A stretch of DNA of 64,000 nucleotides from Microbacterium sp. SL75 (lineage in GTDB: Bacteria; Actinomycetota; Actinomycetes; Actinomycetales; Microbacteriaceae): the NCBI RefSeq assembly GCF_026625865.1, contig NZ_CP113067.1:3162001-3226000 (forward strand), given 5' to 3'. Under the pieces are notes generated by a model. That model was not told the DNA's origin. It saw only the letters and a program-made list of their open reading frames with translations, and made no database searches. A program made the translations under genes and the position numbers. Below are positions 53,159-62,494 of the stretch, piece after piece; position 1 is the first letter of the stretch; each line of letters begins with the position of its first letter.

Positions 53159-53991
53159 CCGGACCTCGCCGCCGTCTGGCCGTCTGGGGAGACCCGATCG
53201 CGCATTCGCGGTCGCCCCGGCTGCACGCGGCGGCGTACGGCGCGCTCGGCCTCGACTGGGACTACGGGCGCCGACGGGTGGACGAGGCGAACTTCGCCTC
53301 CGCGGTAGAAGAACTGGATGCCGTCTGGCGCGGGCTCTCGCTCACCATGCCGCTCAAGCACGCGGCCGCTCGCGCCGCCGTCTCGCTCGACGACGACGCG
53401 CGGCTGACCGGCGCCGTGAACACCTTCCTGCTGGCCGAGGGCGGCCCCCGCGGTTTCAACACCGACGTGGGCGGCCTGGCCCGTGCCCTCGACGAGATCG
53501 GCGTGCGCGAGCCCGGGGCGATCCGCGTGCTCGGCGCCGGAGCCACAGCGACCTCCGCGGTGGTCGCCGCCGCCCGTACGGGAGCCGGTCTCATCGAGGT
53601 CCGCGCGCGGCGGCCCGAGGCGGCCGCCCCCCTCGGCGCCCTCGCCGACCCTTTGGGGGTCGTCGTTCGCGTCGTCGCCCTCAACGACCCCGAGCTGTCA
53701 CCGGTGGACGCCACCATCGCGGCTCTGCCCGGGGGCACCGATCTCGGCGGCGTCGCCGACGATCTGGCATCCGTCTCCGGTCCGCTCGTCGACGTCGTCT
53801 ACGGCGGCTGGCCGACTCCGCTCGCTCAGGCGTGGGCACGCGCGGGCGGCGAGGCGCACGACGGTCTCGCGATGCTGCTGCACCAAGCTCTGCTGCAGGT
53901 GCGCGTCTTCGTCGGGGAAGACCCCGAGATCGCCCTCGAACGCGAGACCGAGGTGCTGGCCGCAATGCGCACCGCGCTCGTGGGAGACTAG
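53152..53991 (+). CDS. aroE: Shikimate dehydrogenase (biosynthetic)
   Basis: 279 residues. Converts 3-dehydroshikimate to shikimate. [18 protein letters not shown] binds substrate (SRSP); LTMPLKHAA holds the catalytic Lys; LGAGATATS is the nucleotide loop. After the second strand of the Rossmann fold come RARRPEA, basic residues typical of NADP preference. First of the overlapping aro genes; ATG 53152 lies inside the end of mltG. Confidence 0.92.
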   Translation: MLTGPRRRLAVWGDPIAHSRSPRLHAAAYGALGLDWDYGRRRVDEANFASAVEELDAVWRGLSLTMPLKHAAARAAVSLDDDARLTGAVNTFLLAEGGPRGFNTDVGGLARALDEIGVREPGAIRVLGAGATATSAVVAAARTGAGLIEVRARRPEAAAPLGALADPLGVVVRVVALNDPELSPVDATIAALPGGTDLGGVADDLASVSGPLVDVVYGGWPTPLAQAWARAGGEAHDGLAMLLHQALLQVRVFVGEDPEIALERETEVLAAMRTALVGD

Positions 53992-53995
53992 GACC

Positions 53996-55222
53996 ATGCT
54001 TCGCGTTCTCACCGCCGGCGAGTCCCACGGCCCCGAGCTGATCGCCCTCATGGAAGGGATGCCGGCCGGCGTCCCCATCTCTTCGGCGCAGATCCGCGCA
54101 GAACTGGCGCGCCGTCGCCTGGGATACGGTCGCGGTTCGCGCATGAAGTTCGAAGAGGACGAGCTGTCGCTGTCCACGGGCATCGTGCACGGCTTCACGA
54201 TCGGAAGCCCCATCGCCCTGCGCATCGGCAACACCGAGTGGCCGAAGTGGACCGAGGTGATGAGCCCCGAGCCCGTCGAGCTGTCCGACCGCTCGCGCGG
54301 CCGCGGCGCCGCTCTCACGCGCCCCCGTCCCGGCCACGCCGACCTCGTCGGCATGCAGAAGTACGGCTTCGACGAAGCCCGGCCCATCCTCGAGCGCGCC
54401 TCGGCCCGCGAGACGGCCGCGCGCGTCGCACTGGGTGCCGTCGCCCGCTCGTTCCTCAACGAGCTCGGCATCCGACTGGTCAGCCACACCCTCTCGATCG
54501 GCCCCGTGCGCGTCCCCGACGACGCGGAGTTCCCCACGCCCGACGATGTCGACCGCCTCGACGCCGATCCGCTGCGCTGCTTCCACGCCGAGACGAGCGC
54601 GGCCATGGTCGCCGAGGTCGACGACGCCAAGAAGACGGGCGACACCCTCGGCGGTGTCGTCGAGGTGCTCGCCTACGGCCTTCCGCCGGGGCTCGGCTCC
54701 CACGTGCAGTGGGATCGTCGACTGGATGCCAAGCTCGCTCAGGCGCTGATGAGCATCCAGGCGATCAAGGGGGTGGAAGTCGGCGACGGCTTCCTCACCA
54801 CCACCCGCCGTGGATCGCAGGCACACGACGAGCTGTTCGCCACGGGCGACGGGATCACGCGGTCGTCCGACCGCGCGGGCGGCACCGAGGGCGGCATGTC
54901 CACGGGTACCGTGCTGCGCGTGCGTGCCGGGATGAAGCCGATCGCGACGATCCCCAAGGCCCTCCGCACGGTCGATGTGGCCACCGGCGACACCGCTGCC
55001 GCCCACCACCAGCGTTCCGACGTCTGCGCGGTTCCGGCGGCCGGTGTCGTGGCCGAAGCCATGGTCGCGATCACCCTCGCCGACGCGGTGCTCGAGAAGT
55101 TCGGCGGCGACAACATCGTCGAGACCCGCCGCAACGTCGAGACGTACCTCGCGAACCTCCCCGAGACGCTGCGCACGACCGACGCGTCCGACGCGGCGCT
55201 GCTCGCGCATGACCTCGCCTGA
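53996..55222 (+). CDS. aroC: Chorismate synthase
   Basis: 408 residues. [15 protein letters not shown] start, [31 protein letters not shown] and the late [17 protein letters not shown] are signature segments. Makes chorismate from EPSP with reduced FMN. Four bases after aroE; overlaps aroK by 14 bases. Confidence 0.97.
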   Translation: MLRVLTAGESHGPELIALMEGMPAGVPISSAQIRAELARRRLGYGRGSRMKFEEDELSLSTGIVHGFTIGSPIALRIGNTEWPKWTEVMSPEPVELSDRSRGRGAALTRPRPGHADLVGMQKYGFDEARPILERASARETAARVALGAVARSFLNELGIRLVSHTLSIGPVRVPDDAEFPTPDDVDRLDADPLRCFHAETSAAMVAEVDDAKKTGDTLGGVVEVLAYGLPPGLGSHVQWDRRLDAKLAQALMSIQAIKGVEVGDGFLTTTRRGSQAHDELFATGDGITRSSDRAGGTEGGMSTGTVLRVRAGMKPIATIPKALRTVDVATGDTAAAHHQRSDVCAVPAAGVVAEAMVAITLADAVLEKFGGDNIVETRRNVETYLANLPETLRTTDASDAALLAHDLA

Positions 55223-55751
55223 GCAGCCGACCGCGGGTTCGGCCGTCGTGCTCATCGGTCCGATGGGCGCGGGGAAGACCAGCGTCGGGCGCCGCGTGGC
55301 GCGAGCGCTGGGCACGCCCTTCACCGACACCGACAAGCTCGTCGTCCGCGACCACGGCCCGATCCCGGCGCTGTTCGCCGCCCACGGCGAGCCGCACTTC
55401 CGTGCCCTTGAGCGCGAGGCGGTCGTCGAGGCCCTGGCCCGCGGCGGAGTGGTCGCGCTCGGCGGGGGCGCGGTCCTCGACCCGCTGACGAGCGCGCGCC
55501 TTCGCGAGCACCGTGTCGTGCTGCTGACCGTGGCGCCGCACGTCGTGGCATCCCGGATCCACGGCGACGAACGGCCGTTGCTCGGCGGAGAAGACCCCGT
55601 CGCTCGCTGGCAGCGCATCTTCGAAGAACGGCGGCCCGTGTACGAGCAGACCGCCGACATCGCTTTCGACACCTCGTCCGGCCCGCTCGCACGGGTCGTC
55701 GACGACATCGTGGCCTGGGCACGCCGTGTGCCGGCCGGAGAGACGGTATGA
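55209..55751 (+). CDS. aroK: Shikimate kinase
   Basis: 180 residues. Walker [12 protein letters not shown] near 17; shikimate-binding DTDK and [15 protein letters not shown]; lid [13 protein letters not shown] with its Arg. Translational coupling to aroC is suggested by the 14-base overlap, and its stop overlaps aroB (ATGA). Confidence 0.96.
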   Translation: MTSPEQPTAGSAVVLIGPMGAGKTSVGRRVARALGTPFTDTDKLVVRDHGPIPALFAAHGEPHFRALEREAVVEALARGGVVALGGGAVLDPLTSARLREHRVVLLTVAPHVVASRIHGDERPLLGGEDPVARWQRIFEERRPVYEQTADIAFDTSSGPLARVVDDIVAWARRVPAGETV

Positions 55752-56824
55752 CCGACACCACCACCATCAGCGTCGCCGGCGAGCCCGGCTACGACATCAC
55801 GATCGGACGGGGCCTTCTCGCCTCGCTCGGCGAGGCACTGCCCGCGGGGGCGCAGAAGGTGCTGGTGGTCCACCCGCCGACGCTCGCGAAGCAGGCCGAA
55901 GAGCTTCGCGCCCAGCTCGTGGGCGATCGTCAGGTGCTGCTCGCCGAGATCCCGGATGCCGAGGCCGGAAAGCGCGTCGAGGTCGCGGCGTTCTGCTGGC
56001 AGGTCATGGGGCAGGCCGACTTCACTCGCACCGACGTCGTCGTCGGTTTCGGCGGCGGCGCGGTGACCGACCTCGCCGGTTTCGTCGCCGCGACCTGGCT
56101 GCGCGGCGTCGCTCTCGTGCAGGTGCCCACGACGGTGCTGGGGATGGTCGATGCCGCCGTCGGCGGCAAGACCGGCATCAACACCGCCGAGGGCAAGAAC
56201 CTCGTCGGGGCATTCTGGCCGCCGGTCGCCGTGGTGTGCGACCTCGACCTGCTCGACACGCTCTCGAAGAACGAAGCGACCGCCGGCTTCGCCGAGGTGG
56301 TCAAGGCGGGCTTCATCTGGCATCCGGAGATCCTCGATCTCATCGAGGCCGATCCGGAGGGGATCGTGAACCCCCGCGGAGACGGCTTCCGTCGCTGCGT
56401 CGAGCTCGCGATCGACATGAAGGCGCGCGTGGTCGGCGAGGACCTGCGAGAGGCCGGACTGCGCGAGGTGCTCAACTACGGGCACACGCTGGGACACGCG
56501 ATCGAGCACGCCGAGCGGTACCGCTGGCGTCACGGCGCGGCGATCTCGGTCGGCATGGTGTTCGCTGCCGAGCTGTCGCGGCTCGCGGGGCGCCTCTCGG
56601 ATGACGTGGCTCAGCGCCACCGCACGGTGCTGGAGTCTCTCGGGCTTCCGACGACGTATCGAGCGGGGGCGTTCCAGACCCTGAAGGCGACCATGCAGCG
56701 CGATAAGAAGAGTCGGGGCAGCATGTTGCGCTTCATCGTGCTCGACGACCTCGCGCGTCCCACCGTGCTGCAGGCGCCCGACGAATCGCTGCTCTTCGCG
56801 GCGTATCAGGAGGTCGGTGCGTGA
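55748..56824 (+). CDS. aroB: 3-Dehydroquinate synthase
   Basis: 358 residues. [20 protein letters not shown] (NAD site), [28 protein letters not shown] and [12 protein letters not shown], with the zinc-binding Glu and His residues. Produces 3-dehydroquinate, the shared entry to biosynthesis and to the catabolic genes downstream. Confidence 0.97.
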   Translation: MTDTTTISVAGEPGYDITIGRGLLASLGEALPAGAQKVLVVHPPTLAKQAEELRAQLVGDRQVLLAEIPDAEAGKRVEVAAFCWQVMGQADFTRTDVVVGFGGGAVTDLAGFVAATWLRGVALVQVPTTVLGMVDAAVGGKTGINTAEGKNLVGAFWPPVAVVCDLDLLDTLSKNEATAGFAEVVKAGFIWHPEILDLIEADPEGIVNPRGDGFRRCVELAIDMKARVVGEDLREAGLREVLNYGHTLGHAIEHAERYRWRHGAAISVGMVFAAELSRLAGRLSDDVAQRHRTVLESLGLPTTYRAGAFQTLKATMQRDKKSRGSMLRFIVLDDLARPTVLQAPDESLLFAAYQEVGA

Positions 56825-57357
56825 GCATCGCCGTGCGCCGCGTGCGCGCGGATGAGGGTGCCCGCGTGCGCGAGCTCCGGCTGCGTGCGGTGAGCGACCC
56901 GGTGGCATCCATCGCCTTCCTCACCACCCGCGAGGAGGAGCTCGAGCGGGACTCGACCTTCTGGGACGAGCGCGCGGCGGGCGGTGCGGCCGGGCGAGAC
57001 GCGGCGATGTTCGTGGCCGAAGACGGCGACGCGTGGGTCGGATCGGTGACCGTGCTGGTGCGCCGTGCGGGCGACGTCGACCACACGGGGCGGCGGCTGA
57101 GCGCGGGGCGCGCCGACGTCGTCGGCGTGTACGTCGCCCCCGAGGCGCGGGGGACCGGAGCGATCGACGCTCTTCTCGACGCCGCCGCGCGCTGGAGCGC
57201 CGAACAGGGCTTCGAGACGCTCTCACTCGACGTGCACGTCGACAATGCCCGCGCTCAGGCCGTGTACCGGCGCGCGGGATTCACGCCGACCGGCGAGACG
57301 TTCACGGGGCCGATCGGCGCCGAACTCGCGATGAGCCGGTCGCTGCGCACGCTCTGA
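56821..57357 (+). CDS. GNAT-family N-acetyltransferase
   Basis: 178 residues. Motif [22 protein letters not shown] (acetyl-CoA loop, near 110) and the late [18 protein letters not shown] are typical. Starts in the aroB stop (GTGA), so it is co-transcribed with the aro operon, but the substrate is not indicated. Last gene before the bidirectional terminator. Confidence 0.9.
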   Translation: MSIAVRRVRADEGARVRELRLRAVSDPVASIAFLTTREEELERDSTFWDERAAGGAAGRDAAMFVAEDGDAWVGSVTVLVRRAGDVDHTGRRLSAGRADVVGVYVAPEARGTGAIDALLDAAARWSAEQGFETLSLDVHVDNARAQAVYRRAGFTPTGETFTGPIGAELAMSRSLRTL

Positions 57358-57550
57358 CGCGCACGCCGCTGCGCGGACGGCCGCACGCAGGTCGGATTCC
57401 CGAGCCGAAATCGGACCACCCCGCCCGCGTCTTCGAACCCGTTGCGAGTCTCCGGATCGATGAGGCGCGCGAGTGCCGAGGCGGTGGCATCCGGTCCTGA
57501 TTCCGTCTCTCATGCGACGTCGAGCGTGGTCTTTCGAGATCACCCGTGCG

Positions 57551-57590
57551 CGCGAAAGCCCCGCCTTCCGGAGAGGACGGGGCTTTCGCG
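57551..57590. terminator. Bidirectional terminator between aro operon and catabolic cassette
   Basis: CGCGAAAGCCCCG (57551-57563) and CGGGGCTTTCGCG (57578-57590), a perfect 13-bp stem, between two convergent genes. The 57358-57550 stretch before it shows nothing else. Confidence 0.85.
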
Positions 57591-57596
57591 TGCCGA

Positions 57597-58916
57597 TCAG
57601 ACCGTCGCGGGGGCGCGGCGCTCAGCGGCGAGGCCGAGCTGATCGGTCGGGACGTCCTTCGTCTCGCGGGCGGTGAGGGCGCTCACCGAGGCAATCACGG
57701 CGATGACGGCGGTGAAGACGCTGATGACGACCCAGCCGCCGGCCGATCCGCCGCCGAGGGCGGCGACGATGCTCGGGGCGAAACCGGCCATGAGGAAGCC
57801 GAGCTGGGTGCCGATCGCCATACCCGAGAAGCGGACGCGGACGCTGAACATCTCGCCGTAGAACGAGGGCCACACGGCGTTGGCCGCCGCGTATCCGCAC
57901 GAGAACGTGAGGATCGCCAGACCGAAGGTGACGAGGTTGTTCCCTGCGCCCATCGACAGCATGTAGAACGGCATGAACGCCGCCGACGACAGCGCGCCGT
58001 AGATGAAGACGGGCTTGCGTCCGATGCGGTCGGCGAGCGTGCCGAACAGCGGCTGCGTGAACAGTGCGACGACGTTGGCCACGACGACGAGCCACAGGGT
58101 GACGCTCGCGTCCAGACCCTCTTCCTTGCCGTAGGCGATCGCGAGGGTGCCGAACACGGTCGAGACCGCGGCGATGAACGCGCAGCAGATCACCCGGAGC
58201 ACGTCGCGCCAGTGGTTCTTCAGCAGCGGTACCAGCGGCATGCGGGCGATCTGGCCGTCGGCCTTGGCCTGCTCGAACTCGGGCGTCTCGTGCAAGCTCC
58301 GTCGGATGAAGAACGCCACGACCACGACGACGGCGCTCAGCCAGAACGGAACGCGCCAGCCCCACGAGAACTTGATGTCATCGGGCAGGGCGACCACCGG
58401 GATGAAGATCAACGCGGCGAGGATCTGTCCACCCTGGGTGCCGGTCAGCGTCCACGAGGTGAAGAACGAGCGACGCGAATCCGGGGCGTGCTCGAGGGTG
58501 AGAGACGACGCTCCCGCCTGCTCGCCGGCGGCCGAGAGCCCTTGGGCGAGACGGCAGAGCACCAGCAGCACCGGGGCGAACCAGCCGATCTGCGCGAAGC
58601 CGGGGAGGCAGCCGATGACGAAGGTCGACAGCCCCATGAGCAGCAAGGTGAACATCAGCACCTTCTGGCGTCCGATGCGATCCCCGAAGTGACCGAGGAT
58701 GACGGCGCCGAAGGGCCGGGCGATGTACGCGAAACCGAAAGTCGCGAATGACATCACGAGTGCGGCCTGATCGCCCGAGGGGAAGAACACCGTGGGGAAG
58801 ATGAGAGCGGCGGCGGAACCGAACAGGAAGAAGTCGTAGTACTCCACGGCGCTCCCCATGAAGCTGGCGGTGGCCGCCCTCACGGGAGTCTTCCGCGTCG
58901 TTGCGGTGGTGGTCAT
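57597..58916 (-). CDS. MHS-family metabolite:H+ symporter, probable shikimate/quinate uptake
   Basis: 439 residues, about 12 membrane segments. The MHS signature appears as GSAVEYYDFFLFG near 22 and GHFGDRIGRQKVL near 80, with a second LADRIGRKPVFIYG in the C half. Family members carry shikimate, citrate, proline and others; the neighbours (dehydrogenase, dehydratase) point to quinate or shikimate. AAGGAG lies 9 bases before the ATG; transcribed with the dehydrogenase, 13 bases apart. Confidence 0.88.
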   Translation of the reverse strand: MTTTATTRKTPVRAATASFMGSAVEYYDFFLFGSAAALIFPTVFFPSGDQAALVMSFATFGFAYIARPFGAVILGHFGDRIGRQKVLMFTLLLMGLSTFVIGCLPGFAQIGWFAPVLLVLCRLAQGLSAAGEQAGASSLTLEHAPDSRRSFFTSWTLTGTQGGQILAALIFIPVVALPDDIKFSWGWRVPFWLSAVVVVVAFFIRRSLHETPEFEQAKADGQIARMPLVPLLKNHWRDVLRVICCAFIAAVSTVFGTLAIAYGKEEGLDASVTLWLVVVANVVALFTQPLFGTLADRIGRKPVFIYGALSSAAFMPFYMLSMGAGNNLVTFGLAILTFSCGYAAANAVWPSFYGEMFSVRVRFSGMAIGTQLGFLMAGFAPSIVAALGGGSAGGWVVISVFTAVIAVIASVSALTARETKDVPTDQLGLAAERRAPATV

Positions 58917-58929
58917 GGACGAATGCTCC

Positions 58930-59823
58930 TTAGCGGGCGAGGGCCGGGTCGACGGGAGTGTCGGCGGCCACGAGGTCGAGGAAGTGGGCGCTCATGCGGT
59001 CGGGATCGGGTCGCGTCCCGGTGATGAGGGCGAATGCGTCGACGGCCTGGTGGACCGCCATGCGTCCGCCGCTCAGGGTGCGGCACCCGCGCTCGCGTGC
59101 GGTGACGAGCAGCTCGGTGTCGAGCGGACGGTACACGATGTCGGCGACCCACAGCTCAGGGCGCAGCAGCCCGGCATCGAGCGGAAGGCCGGGGTGCTCG
59201 GCCATGCCGACCGGCGTGCAGTGCACGAGCCCGTCGGCGTCGGCGAGCACCGCGGGAAGATCGGCGACAGAGGCCGTCTCGACCGCGGCGAGAGGATGAC
59301 GCCGGCCCAGGTCGTCCGCGAGAGCCGTCGCGCGAGCGGGGTCGAGGTCGACGATGCTCAGGTGCGCGGTTCCGAGACGCAACAGGGCATCGGCGACCGC
59401 CGAACCGGCCCCTCCGGCGCCGAGTTGGACGACGTGCCGGGTGCCGGCATCGGGGAGTCCGTCGCCGAAGGCCGCGGCGAAGCCCGTCGTATCGGTGTTG
59501 TAGCCCACTCGACCGGCGGGTGTGAACAGCACCGTGTTGACGGCGCCGAGAGCGGCGGCGACCGGATCGACGCGGTCGAGATGGGCGAGCACGCTCTGCT
59601 TGCAGGGGTGCGTGACGTTGACGGCGTCGTACCCGAGGCGCTCGGCCCAGGCGAGCACGTCGCCGATGCGGTCGGGGTCGATCCCGAGGGCGGTGAGGTC
59701 GAGAGGGCGGTACACGTAGGTGAGCCCGAGAGCGCGAGCCTCGGCCATGTGCATCGGCGGCGTCAGCGAGGGCAGGACCCCCGTGCCGATGAGGCCGACG
59801 AGATACGGGTGAGCGTCGTTCAC
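58930..59823 (-). CDS. Quinate/shikimate dehydrogenase (catabolic, QsuD-like)
   Basis: 297 residues. LPSLTPPMH replaces the usual substrate SRSP region; NVTHPCKQ holds the catalytic Lys; GAVNTVLF; LGAGGAGSAV nucleotide loop; IVDLDPAR after strand 2 has Asp, typical of NAD preference. It should oxidise quinate or shikimate to the 3-dehydro forms. GTG start behind AAGGAG; a TTGACA lies at 59897-59902 and a TetR-type operator lies 30 bases upstream of the start. Confidence 0.88.
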   Translation of the reverse strand: MNDAHPYLVGLIGTGVLPSLTPPMHMAEARALGLTYVYRPLDLTALGIDPDRIGDVLAWAERLGYDAVNVTHPCKQSVLAHLDRVDPVAAALGAVNTVLFTPAGRVGYNTDTTGFAAAFGDGLPDAGTRHVVQLGAGGAGSAVADALLRLGTAHLSIVDLDPARATALADDLGRRHPLAAVETASVADLPAVLADADGLVHCTPVGMAEHPGLPLDAGLLRPELWVADIVYRPLDTELLVTARERGCRTLSGGRMAVHQAVDAFALITGTRPDPDRMSAHFLDLVAADTPVDPALAR

Positions 59824-59852
59824 GGTACTCCTTCGTGTCCGCGACGCGGTTA

Positions 59853-59871
59853 TGTACTAACCGGTACGTTC
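59853..59871. promoter_or_regulatory. TetR-type operator, copy 1
   Basis: TGTACTAACCGGTACGTTC, palindromic about ACCGGT (12 of 18 positions). It lies at the expected transcription start of the leftward dehydrogenase-transporter operon, just after TTGACA-N17-TTTTCT (59902-59874, leftward). A near-identical copy is at 60638-60656. Confidence 0.7.
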
Positions 59872-59968
59872 AGAGAAAACCATGCCTCGCAAACGGTGTC
59901 AACGATCCATTCCGAATGCAGCAGCTGCTCGCCGCCGTCGGCGCCCGGGGCGAAAGACCCCGACCACC

Positions 59969-60601
59969 TCAGCGCGAGGACGCCGTCAGCCACCCGACCA
60001 CGACGTCGCCGATGACCGCGCGCAGGTGCGTCCGTCGGTCGGGGGAGGCGAGGTCGACATCGAAGAGGTGCCCGAAGGTGTACTGGTTCGCGACCTGGAA
60101 CACGCAGTACGAGCTGATCACGAGGTGCACGTCGATCGCGTCGACGTCGGCGCGGAAGATCCCCGCCGCGCGACCGCGCTCGAGGATCTCGTCGAGCAGC
60201 CCCTTCGCGGGCTGCGACAGGGTCCGCAGGCCCTCGATCTGGCGAATGAAGGCCCCGCGGTGGATGTTCTCGATAGCGACGAGACGGATGAAGGCGTCGT
60301 GGCCGACGTGGTGGTCGTAGGTGAGTTCGGCGAGGGCGCGAATGGCATCCACCGGGTCGGCGTGGTCGACGTCGATCGCGCGCTCGGCCTCGCGGATGCC
60401 GCGGTACGCCTCTTCGAGAACGGCTCGATACAGACCGTCCTTGCTGCCGAAGTAGTAGTAGATCATGCGCTTGGTGGTGCGCGTGCGGGCCGCGATCTCA
60501 TCGACGCGGGCACCCGAGTAACCGTCTTCGGCGAACACCTCGGTCGCCACGGCCAGCAGCTCGGAGCGGGTGCGCTCGGCGTCTCGACGTGCCTCGGCCA
60601 T
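59969..60601 (-). CDS. TetR-family regulator of the quinate/shikimate cassette
   Basis: 210 residues. The N-terminal helix-turn-helix is clear (VDEIAARTRTTKRMIYYYF, about 33-51). The C-terminal ligand domain (70-210) has FIRLVAIENIHRG and YCVFQVANQYTFG; no ligand motif can be named. It lies between the two operator copies and diverges from the dehydratase gene; the second operator is 36 bases from its start, so autoregulation is likely. Confidence 0.9.
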   Translation of the reverse strand: MAEARRDAERTRSELLAVATEVFAEDGYSGARVDEIAARTRTTKRMIYYYFGSKDGLYRAVLEEAYRGIREAERAIDVDHADPVDAIRALAELTYDHHVGHDAFIRLVAIENIHRGAFIRQIEGLRTLSQPAKGLLDEILERGRAAGIFRADVDAIDVHLVISSYCVFQVANQYTFGHLFDVDLASPDRRTHLRAVIGDVVVGWLTASSR

Positions 60602-60637
60602 GGCCCCAACCTAGTGGACGGGGGAGTGGACCCCGTT

Positions 60638-60656
60638 TGTACTAACTGGTACATTC
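60638..60656. promoter_or_regulatory. TetR-type operator, copy 2
   Basis: TGTACTAACTGGTACATTC, differing from copy 1 at two bases. It contains TACATT (60650-60655), which sits 8 bases before the dehydratase ATG and is its likely -10 box, so binding would block transcription. Confidence 0.7.
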
Positions 60657-60663
60657 GGCCGCC

Positions 60664-62481
60664 ATGAGGACCTCGATGGCGACCGTCTGCATCAGCGGCA
60701 CCCTGGCCGACAAGCTCCACGCGTGCGCCGATGCCGGCTTCGACGGCGTCGAGATCTTCGAGCCCGACCTGCTCGCCGCCCCGGAGAGCCCCGAAGAGAT
60801 CGCCGCCCTCGCCGGCAGGTTGGGCCTCGCTCTCGACCTGTACCAGCCGATGCGCGACGTCGAGGGAGTCGATGAGCCGGCCTTCGCCGCGGTCCTCCGC
60901 CGGGCGGAGGCGAAGTTCCGCCTCATGAACCGCCTCGGAATCGACCTCGTGCTGTGCTGCAGCAACGTCGCGACCGCGACGATCGACGACGACGCCGTCT
61001 CGGCCGCGCAGTTGCGGCGACTCGGCGACCTCGCCCGGGGCTACGGCATCCGGATCGCCTTCGAGGCTTTGGCGTGGGGGCGCTTCGTCGACGACTACCG
61101 CCGCGCGTGGCGCATCGTCGAGCTCGCCGACCACCCGGCCGTGGGGGTCTGCCTGGACTCGTTCCACATCCTCTCGCGCGGGCACGATCCCGCGGCCATC
61201 GCCGACATCCCGCCCGAGAAGATCTTCTTCGTCCAGCTCGCCGATGCCCCGCGGCTGAGCATGGACGTGCTCTCGTGGAGTCGGCACCACCGCCTGTTCC
61301 CGGGCGAGGGCGACTTCGACCTGGTCGATTTCACCGCGCGCATCGTCACGGCCGGATACACCGGTCCGTGGTCGCTCGAGGTGTTCAACGACACCTTCCG
61401 TCAGACCGACGCGCGCCGCACGGCCCGCCACGCGCGCCGTTCGCTGCGCTGGCTCGAAGACGCCGTGTCGAGGGTGTTCCCGGATGCCGTGGACCGCGAC
61501 GACCTGTCGATGCTCCCCGACTCCGCGGCTCCCTCGGGAGTCGACTTCGTCGAGATCAAGGCGGAGGACACCTCGGCCGTCGAGGAGCTTCTCGGTCAGC
61601 TCGGGTTCACCTCGCGTGGACGCCACCGTACGAAGCCGGTGACGCTGTGGACGGCCGGCAACGCCCGCCTCGTGCTCAACGAGCAGCACGCGCGCGGCTG
61701 GGAGCCGCGGCTGGCCGCGGTGGGCCTCGAGGTCGACGACGCCGAGGCGGTGGACCTGCGCATGGACGAGCTGCACGTGCCGCGCGCCTACCGCCGCACC
61801 TACGCGAGCGAAGAACGCCTCGACGGCGCCGTCGCCCCCGACGGCACCGAGGTCTACTGGGCTCAGGCCGCCGACGAGGGCGAGCCCGCCTGGGTCGCCG
61901 AATTTGAGCACGGCGAGCCCGAGCGTGCCAGTGCCGTGGTGGGCGTCGACCATGTGAGCCTGTCGCAGCCGTGGCAGGCCATCGAGGAAGCCACGCTGTT
62001 CTACACCGCCGGCTTCGCCCTGCGCGTCGACAGCAGCACCGAGGTGCCGGGGCCGCAGGGTCTCGTCGCCAGCCGCGTGCTCGGCGCCCCCGGCGGTGGG
62101 GTACGACTTCCGCTCAACGTCGCCCCTCCGATCCTGGCCGGGGAACGTGCCGGCGCCGCCCTGCCCCAGCACGTCGCCTTCGCGTGCAGCGACGTACGGG
62201 CCCTCGCCCGGTCCGCCCGCGAACGGGGCTTCGTCCCGCTGGCGATGCCGCGCAACTACTACGACGACCTCGCGGCGCGTTTCGAGATGACGGATGCCGC
62301 TGTCGATGAGCTGCGCGAGCTGCATCTGGGCTACGACCGCGACCACGCGGGGGAATACCTGCACTTCTACACGCGCACGATCGGGGAGGTCTTCCTCGAG
62401 TTCGTCGAGCGCGTCGACGGGTACACGGGCTACGGCGCGGGCACGGCCCCCGTGCGGCTCAGCGCCCAGGGGCGGCGCTGA
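60664..62481 (+). CDS. qsuB: 3-Dehydroshikimate dehydratase, QsuB type
   Basis: 605 residues in two parts. Residues 1-285: TIM-barrel isomerase-like domain with metal ligands in FEALAWGRFVDDY, VCLDSFHIL, FVQLADA and WSLEVFND (Glu, Asp, Gln, Glu). Residues 295-590: a VOC/HPPD-like half with HVSLSQP, QHVAFACSDV and FLEFVER (His, His, Glu). This bipartite form matches QsuB of Corynebacterium, which makes protocatechuate from 3-dehydroshikimate. Likely leaderless. No protocatechuate ring-cleavage genes lie in the window. Confidence 0.92.
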   Translation: MRTSMATVCISGTLADKLHACADAGFDGVEIFEPDLLAAPESPEEIAALAGRLGLALDLYQPMRDVEGVDEPAFAAVLRRAEAKFRLMNRLGIDLVLCCSNVATATIDDDAVSAAQLRRLGDLARGYGIRIAFEALAWGRFVDDYRRAWRIVELADHPAVGVCLDSFHILSRGHDPAAIADIPPEKIFFVQLADAPRLSMDVLSWSRHHRLFPGEGDFDLVDFTARIVTAGYTGPWSLEVFNDTFRQTDARRTARHARRSLRWLEDAVSRVFPDAVDRDDLSMLPDSAAPSGVDFVEIKAEDTSAVEELLGQLGFTSRGRHRTKPVTLWTAGNARLVLNEQHARGWEPRLAAVGLEVDDAEAVDLRMDELHVPRAYRRTYASEERLDGAVAPDGTEVYWAQAADEGEPAWVAEFEHGEPERASAVVGVDHVSLSQPWQAIEEATLFYTAGFALRVDSSTEVPGPQGLVASRVLGAPGGGVRLPLNVAPPILAGERAGAALPQHVAFACSDVRALARSARERGFVPLAMPRNYYDDLAARFEMTDAAVDELRELHLGYDRDHAGEYLHFYTRTIGEVFLEFVERVDGYTGYGAGTAPVRLSAQGRR

Positions 62482-62494
62482 TAGCGTGCCAGGC

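Noticed and set aside
53681..56908. A 1,075-codon open frame on the minus strand across aroE, aroC, aroK and aroB
   Set aside because: It is the antisense of four well-supported aro genes; such long frames arise from high-G/C codon use and the translation is repetitive Arg/His/Asp without domains.
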